Of a DNA stretch of 9,788 nucleotides, positions 5,526-9,788 are shown in pieces. Source of the DNA: Bacteroidales bacterium (GTDB lineage Bacteria; Bacteroidota; Bacteroidia; Bacteroidales; UBA7960); contig SKYG01000242.1 in NCBI GenBank assembly GCA_007128045.1, positions 1 through 9,788 on the forward strand. The letters run 5' to 3'. The first letter of the stretch is position 1; the number at the start of each line of letters is the position of its first letter. The position numbers were made by a program, and so were the translations under genes. The notes below the pieces were generated by a model. It saw nothing but the letters and a program-made list of their open reading frames with translations, did not search any database and had not been told where the DNA came from.

Positions 5526-6662
5526 ATGTTCTTTAAAGATATTGTAGGACAGAGTTCTATTAGTAACCGACTGATAGCCAATGTGAACAACAAACGGCTC
5601 AGTCATGCACAATTATTTCTCGGGCCTGAAGGCAGCGGGCACCTTCCGCTGGCCCTTGCTCTTTCCCGGTATATCTTTTGCAAAAACAGGGGAGACCAGG
5701 ATGCCTGTGGTGTTTGTCCTTCCTGTATAAAAATGAAGAAGCTGGAACATCCTGACCTTCATTTTTTCTTTCCGTCGGCCAGCAATCAGGATCATAAAAA
5801 AGATGTATCAAGCAAGCTTTTTTATTCATCCTGGCGGGAATTGGCAACCAAAGCACCCTATTTTTCATACACACAATGGCTTGAAGCTCTCGGAATAGAG
5901 AACAAACAGGCCATTATCAACGCGGAGGATTGCAATGATATAATCCGGATATTGGGCCTGAAATCATATGAAAGCCCATACAAGATCGTCATTATATATA
6001 TGGTGGAGAAACTGTATCACGCTGCGGCTCCCAAGCTACTGAAGATTTTGGAAGAGCCACCCAGCAACACCATATTCATCCTGGTATCGGAAAACAAAGA
6101 GCTGGTATTAAACACCATCATGTCGAGGACACAGATACTGAGAATACCAAAGCCATCCGATGAAGCAATTGAACATGCCCTGACTAACAGGTATAGCATG
6201 CCTCTCGAAGAAGCCCGTCATATTGCATTTCTGGTAAATGGTAATTTCGCAGAAGCGCTTCAGATGGTCGACAATCGTGTTGACGCATTTGAACACTTTG
6301 AACAGTTCAGAAGTTGGATGAGGCTTTGTTTCAAGGGAGACATACAAAATATCATCAGATGGGTGGAGGGCAATTCAAAAAACGGGAGGGAAAAGCAGAA
6401 GTCTTTCCTGAATTATGGACTAAAAGTATTTCGCTTATGCCTGATCAATAACTATCAGGCATCGGAATTGCTTAATCTGGCCGGCGAAGAAAAATCCTTT
6501 CTGGAAGGATTTTCTCCCTATGTAAATCACCATAACAGCTTGCAAATTGTTGAATCCTTTAATCAAGCCTTATTCCATGTTGAAAGAAACGCCAACCCAA
6601 AAATTTTGTTTGCCGACCTGTCGCTGACATTGGCAACGCTTTTGCGTGCTTTTAAAACCTGA
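5526..6662 (+). CDS. holB: DNA polymerase III delta prime subunit (clamp loader)
   Basis: A 378-residue AAA+-like clamp-loader subunit that works with DnaX and delta to load the beta clamp on primed DNA. The start MFFKDIVGQ is the usual opening of DnaX/delta-prime proteins. The frame is open from an ATG at 5442, but the extra 28 residues are not family-like and lie upstream of the promoter. The P-loop is degenerate (GPEGSGHL, 33-40, His in place of Lys), as expected for a delta prime that does not hydrolyse ATP. A four-cysteine zinc module follows (C52, C61, C64, C67; spacing C-x8-C-x2-C-x2-C). LLKILEEPPSNTIFIL (171-186) and the SRTQ sensor motif (200-203; usually SRCQ) complete the core. A helical C-terminal collar domain ends at TGA 6660-6662. 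It heads the ricT-gldH-PBP1A cluster. Confidence 0.9.
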   Translation: MFFKDIVGQSSISNRLIANVNNKRLSHAQLFLGPEGSGHLPLALALSRYIFCKNRGDQDACGVCPSCIKMKKLEHPDLHFFFPSASNQDHKKDVSSKLFYSSWRELATKAPYFSYTQWLEALGIENKQAIINAEDCNDIIRILGLKSYESPYKIVIIYMVEKLYHAAAPKLLKILEEPPSNTIFILVSENKELVLNTIMSRTQILRIPKPSDEAIEHALTNRYSMPLEEARHIAFLVNGNFAEALQMVDNRVDAFEHFEQFRSWMRLCFKGDIQNIIRWVEGNSKNGREKQKSFLNYGLKVFRLCLINNYQASELLNLAGEEKSFLEGFSPYVNHHNSLQIVESFNQALFHVERNANPKILFADLSLTLATLLRAFKT

Positions 6663-6672
6663 GATATTTTCC

Positions 6673-6680
6673 TAACTTTG
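6673..6680 (+). promoter_or_regulatory. ricT: Possible -7 box of a ricT promoter
   Basis: TAACTTTG is a perfect TAnnTTTG box in the 36-base gap between holB and ricT. No good TTTG lies 19-21 bases upstream; the best TTTG (6641-6644) is 28 bases away. If used, transcription would start near 6685-6688 with a leader of only 11-14 bases before the TTG start. The gene may also be co-transcribed from the holB promoter. Confidence 0.4.
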
Positions 6681-6698
6681 CATATTACTTAATTTATA

Positions 6699-7874
6699 TT
6701 GGATTTGGACAATAAAAAAGATACTCATTTTTTGTCGAGAGGCTGCCCCTGTACCCCTGAGCCTAACAGCCAGGCATCCAATGCTGCATCATTACATTGC
6801 AACAAACTTCATGCAACAGACTGGCTAAAAGACACCAAACCACCCAAGGGATATCCTGGGTCAGACATTGTGGAAGTCCGGTTCAAAAACAGCCGCAAAG
6901 ATTTTTTCAGAGCCAGCGATGACCTTGAATTGGAGGTTGGCGATATCGTTGCTGTTGAATCCTCACCTGGTCATGATCTGGGTATAGTAAGCCTTGCAGG
7001 AGAGGTTGTCAGGCTGCAACTAAAGAAAAAAAAGGTCAATGCCAAGACAGCAGAGTTTCGTAAAGTATATCGAAAAGCCAAAGCATCTGACATAGAAAAA
7101 TGGACCCTGGCCATCAAACAGGAAGAAGAAACCATGTTCCGCTCCCGCACCATGGCACAGTCGCTGAACCTGAGTATGAAGATCAGTGATGTTGAATATC
7201 AGGGCGACCGTACCAAAGCCATTTTTTATTATACCGCTGATGAGCGTGTCGACTTCCGCGAACTGATCCGCGTGTTGGCAGATGCCTTTAATGTCAGGAT
7301 TGAGATGCGACAAATTGGCATGCGCCAGGAGGCCAGCCGACTCGGAGGTATCGGGTCATGCGGACGAGAGCTTTGCTGTGGCACCTGGCTTACTCAGTTC
7401 CGGTCAGTCTCGACCAATGCCGCCAGAACACAGCAACTGTCGCTTAATCCGCACAAGCTGGCCGGACAATGCAGTAAACTAAAATGCTGCATCAATTACG
7501 AGAATGACACGTATAATGACGCGATGAAGGACTTTCCCCGTCTTAATACCGACCTGTATACAGAAAAAGGACAAGCCGTTTTCCAGAAAATTGACGTATT
7601 AAAGAAAATGATGGGTTATGCCTATAAAGATAATTTCCCGGAAATGATCATGGTACCGGTAGAACGTGTGAAGGAAATCATCAGGCTAAACCGTGAAAAA
7701 AAACTTCCCCCTGATTTACTGGGCAACGAAACAACCGACTTTGAAGATTATAAAACACCAAATAACAATATAAAATCAAACCTGGAAGACAGCCTTAACC
7801 GCTTCGATAAGCCCGAGAAGCACAAAAAAAGACGCAAAAGAAAAAGCAAATCAAGGGGTCAAAACAACAATTAA
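6699..7874 (+). CDS. ricT: RicT/YaaT-like PSP1-domain protein
   Basis: A 391-residue cysteine-rich protein of the PSP1/RicT family. In Bacillus subtilis RicT joins RicA and RicF in an iron-sulfur complex that aids RNase Y-dependent mRNA maturation and phosphorelay control; the role in Bacteroidota is not established. Visible are DIVEVRFKNSRKDFF (57-71), VGDIVAVESSPGHDLG (80-95), the PSP1 C-terminal domain (about 110-195) and two cysteine clusters, CGRELCC (221-227) and CSKLKCC (258-264), likely cofactor ligands. Extra cysteines sit at 16, 18 and 34. The C-terminal tail (about 370-391) is very basic (KHKKRRKRKSKSRG), which may bind RNA. The start is TTG at 6699: an in-frame stop sits at 6690-6692, and the first in-frame ATG comes only at codon 146, inside the conserved domain. 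gldH follows after 15 bases. Confidence 0.88.
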   Translation: MDLDNKKDTHFLSRGCPCTPEPNSQASNAASLHCNKLHATDWLKDTKPPKGYPGSDIVEVRFKNSRKDFFRASDDLELEVGDIVAVESSPGHDLGIVSLAGEVVRLQLKKKKVNAKTAEFRKVYRKAKASDIEKWTLAIKQEEETMFRSRTMAQSLNLSMKISDVEYQGDRTKAIFYYTADERVDFRELIRVLADAFNVRIEMRQIGMRQEASRLGGIGSCGRELCCGTWLTQFRSVSTNAARTQQLSLNPHKLAGQCSKLKCCINYENDTYNDAMKDFPRLNTDLYTEKGQAVFQKIDVLKKMMGYAYKDNFPEMIMVPVERVKEIIRLNREKKLPPDLLGNETTDFEDYKTPNNNIKSNLEDSLNRFDKPEKHKKRRKRKSKSRGQNNN

Positions 7875-7889
7875 TGAACCAAGCTACGC

Positions 7890-8363
7890 ATGAAAAAAAA
7901 TTGCAACAGTTGTGGCCTGGCCATTATTATCATCATGTTGTTATCAGTTTCCTGCAGCAGACAAACGGTGTTTCAGGATCACGAGGCCATCCCTTCTTCA
8001 GACTGGTTTATCGACAACAAAATTAATTTTAGTGTCGAAATCAATGATACCGCTCAAATTCATGAACTATATCTGATGGTAAGAAACACAACAGATTATC
8101 CTTACAGGAACCTGTTTATATTTCTCGACATAGAATTTCCCGACCAAAGAACACTCCGTGATACCATCGAATGTATGCTTGCAAAAACTGACGGACAATG
8201 GACAGGAAAGGGCTTTGGCAAGATCCGTTCCAATGAATTTCTTTTCAGGGATGACGTATGGTTTCCGATGCAAGGCCTGTATACCTTTCGTATGCAGCAT
8301 GGTATGCGGGAGGAACCCCTCAGGGGGATTTCTGATGTAGGTATCCGTATCCAAAGAAAATAA
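7890..8363 (+). CDS. gldH: Gliding motility lipoprotein GldH
   Basis: A 157-residue predicted lipoprotein. A short charged start (MKK) leads into a hydrophobic stretch (about 9-20) and SVSC, with C22 the likely lipidated residue; the box is looser than the classical one but normal for Bacteroidota. The mature part is rich in beta-strand, with features I associate with GldH: FSVEINDT, LYLMVRNTTDYPYRNLFIF, WTGKGFGKIRSNEFLF and a terminal GISDVGIRI. In Flavobacterium johnsoniae GldH is needed for gliding, with GldB, GldD and GldJ, and is linked to type IX secretion. Homologues also occur in non-gliding Bacteroidota, so motility should not be inferred. The gene sits between ricT (15-base gap) and PBP1A (61-base gap). 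Length and position both fit. C5 and C8 lie in the signal region and are probably irrelevant. Confidence 0.85.
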   Translation: MKKNCNSCGLAIIIIMLLSVSCSRQTVFQDHEAIPSSDWFIDNKINFSVEINDTAQIHELYLMVRNTTDYPYRNLFIFLDIEFPDQRTLRDTIECMLAKTDGQWTGKGFGKIRSNEFLFRDDVWFPMQGLYTFRMQHGMREEPLRGISDVGIRIQRK

Positions 8364-8424
8364 TCACCCACAACACACGTTTACTTAATACGTTAATATA
8401 CATAAACACGTCATCCTATTTCTC

Positions 8425-9788
8425 ATGAGCAGAAAATATTTCAAAGGAAAGTACAAAGCTGTTGTATATTTTTGGATGGTATTTTTTTCACCATTTGTAT
8501 TTTTCTTACTCCTTTTTGGAACTATTTCTCTCGGTCTATGGGGCTTTATGCCCTCCTTTGAAGAGCTGGAAAACCCAAAGAGTAACCTTGCTAGTGAAAT
8601 TTACTCAGCCGACAGTGTCCTGTTGGGCACCTATTATATTCACAACCGTTCCAATGTGGCATATGATGAAATTTCACCCAATGTGGTGGAAGCGTTACTG
8701 GCAACTGAAGATATCCGGTTCTATTACCACTCAGGCGTCGATATCAGGAGCATCTTCAGGGTTATTTTCCGGAACATCATTGGCGGGCAGCGAAGCGCAG
8801 GCGGGGGAAGCACCCTGAGCCAGCAGCTTGCCAAGAACCTGTTTCCCCGCCAGGAAAACCCGTCAATATTCAGAATCGTTGTGATCAAGCTAAAAGAGTG
8901 GGTCACGGCAGCCAAGCTGGAAAGAAATTACACCAAAGATGAGATCATCTCCATGTATCTGAACACCGTTGATTTCGGAAGTCACGCCTTTGGCATTAAG
9001 ATGGCTGCCAAAACCTACTTCAACACCACACCCGACTCCCTGAAGGCAGAAGAGGCCGCCGTATTGGTAGGTATCCTGAAAGCACCGTCATGGTTTCATC
9101 CTGTAAGAAACCCGGAGCGTTCTTTGGGACGGCGGCAGGTAGTACTTCGACAAATGGCCAGGTACGGTTACCTGAGCCCTGCTGAATATGACTCCATAAG
9201 ACATTTACCTCTGGATATGTCGCGCTTTCTTGTGCAGGATCAAAATACCGGACTGGCAACCTACTTCAGGGAAACATTGCGCCAGGAACTGAGAAGCTGG
9301 AGTGAGACCCGGCTTAAACCTGATGGTTCAAACTACAACATATACAGAGACGGGCTGAAGATTTATACCACCATAGACTCCCGGATGCAAAAGTATGCTG
9401 AAGAAGCTGTTGCTGAACACATGGGAAAAACCCTGCAGCCTGAATTTTTCCGGCATTGGCGTGGTTATACCAACGCACCATTTGGAAGAGACTTGTCACA
9501 GGAACAAATTAACACGTTAATAAACAACTCCGTACGCCGGTCCGACAGGTTCATAAACATGAGAAGGGAAGGCCTTTCTGAAGACTCTATCCAGCGCTCA
9601 TTCCGAACACCGGCTCCCATGAGGGTGTTTTCATGGGATGGTGATATTGACACGTTGATGACACCCCTTGACTCGATAAGGTATTATAAACACTTTCTGA
9701 ATACCGGAATGATGGCTGTTGAGCCTCAAACCGGACATGTAAAAGCGTACGTTGGAGGCATAAACATTCGCCATTTCCAGTTTGATCA
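8425..9788 (+). CDS. mrcA: Penicillin-binding protein 1A, bifunctional (partial, runs off the window)
   Basis: 454 codons are visible with no stop. A short cytoplasmic start (MSRKYFKGKYK) and one membrane helix (about 12-42) anchor the protein in the inner membrane. The GT51 glycosyltransferase, which polymerises lipid II, has all main motifs: EDIRFYYHSG with catalytic E95 (95-104), GGGSTLSQQLAKN (126-138), KLKEW with the second acid E158, and KDEIISMYLN (171-180). From about 310 the linker and start of the transpeptidase domain follow (GLKIYTTIDSRMQKYAEEA; MMAVEPQTGHVKAYVGG), as in Bacteroidota PBP1A proteins. The SxxK, SxN and KTG transpeptidase motifs lie beyond the window, so that activity is assumed. 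The start ATG at 8425 is the one that precedes the membrane helix. It is the last visible gene of the holB cluster, with no promoter seen in the 61-base gap before it. Confidence 0.93.
   Translation, partial: MSRKYFKGKYKAVVYFWMVFFSPFVFFLLLFGTISLGLWGFMPSFEELENPKSNLASEIYSADSVLLGTYYIHNRSNVAYDEISPNVVEALLATEDIRFYYHSGVDIRSIFRVIFRNIIGGQRSAGGGSTLSQQLAKNLFPRQENPSIFRIVVIKLKEWVTAAKLERNYTKDEIISMYLNTVDFGSHAFGIKMAAKTYFNTTPDSLKAEEAAVLVGILKAPSWFHPVRNPERSLGRRQVVLRQMARYGYLSPAEYDSIRHLPLDMSRFLVQDQNTGLATYFRETLRQELRSWSETRLKPDGSNYNIYRDGLKIYTTIDSRMQKYAEEAVAEHMGKTLQPEFFRHWRGYTNAPFGRDLSQEQINTLINNSVRRSDRFINMRREGLSEDSIQRSFRTPAPMRVFSWDGDIDTLMTPLDSIRYYKHFLNTGMMAVEPQTGHVKAYVGGINIRHFQFD

Noticed and set aside
5557..5645. 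Loss of the Walker lysine in holB as an inactivating mutation
   Set aside because: Delta prime subunits normally have degenerate P-loops and do not need ATP hydrolysis.
8462..8818. 118-codon forward frame at the start of the PBP1A gene
   Set aside because: It is an out-of-frame shadow; the frame from 8425 carries all GT51 motifs and runs to the window end.

Overview
The window is a piece of chromosome from a Bacteroidota bacterium, probably of the Bacteroidales or a related order. Three things suggest this: the gene set (a TonB-dependent receptor end, GldH, a RicT/PSP1 protein and a Bacteroidota-type PBP1A), the promoters (TTTG-N19-TAnnTTTG, typical of this phylum's housekeeping sigma factor), and the lack of clear Shine-Dalgarno sequences. 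I ran no database search; all calls come from reading motifs and translations.

Layout. Bases 1-119 are the last codons of a TonB-dependent outer-membrane receptor. Bases 120-713 have no convincing gene. They hold short dispersed repeats, a sigma-54-like promoter (323-339) followed about 70 bases later by a strong intrinsic terminator (409-445), and the polA leader. polA (714-3518, +) encodes a full three-domain DNA polymerase I with all catalytic residues. Bases 3519-3915 are a repeat-rich spacer between convergent genes. mltF (3916-5361, -) encodes a membrane-anchored lytic transglycosylase with a solute-binding domain. A divergent control region (5362-5525) contains a 31-base dyad and a consensus promoter. 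It leads into a forward cluster: holB (5526-6662), ricT (6699-7874, TTG start), gldH (7890-8363) and a PBP1A gene (8425 to beyond the window end).

How the genes fit together. polA and holB serve DNA replication and repair (Okazaki maturation and gap filling; clamp-loader delta prime subunit). RicT is a cysteine-rich PSP1-domain protein known elsewhere as a regulator of RNA processing. GldH is an envelope lipoprotein tied to gliding and type IX secretion. MltF and PBP1A respectively cut and build peptidoglycan. From memory, the order holB-ricT-gldH-PBP1A is recurrent in Bacteroidota, so the genes themselves are ordinary.

The less ordinary material is non-coding: a possible sigma-54-driven small RNA, an inverted pair of palindromic repeats bracketing polA, a mosaic of short tandem repeats after polA, and the dyad between mltF and holB. 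I did not find a clear new multi-gene system here.
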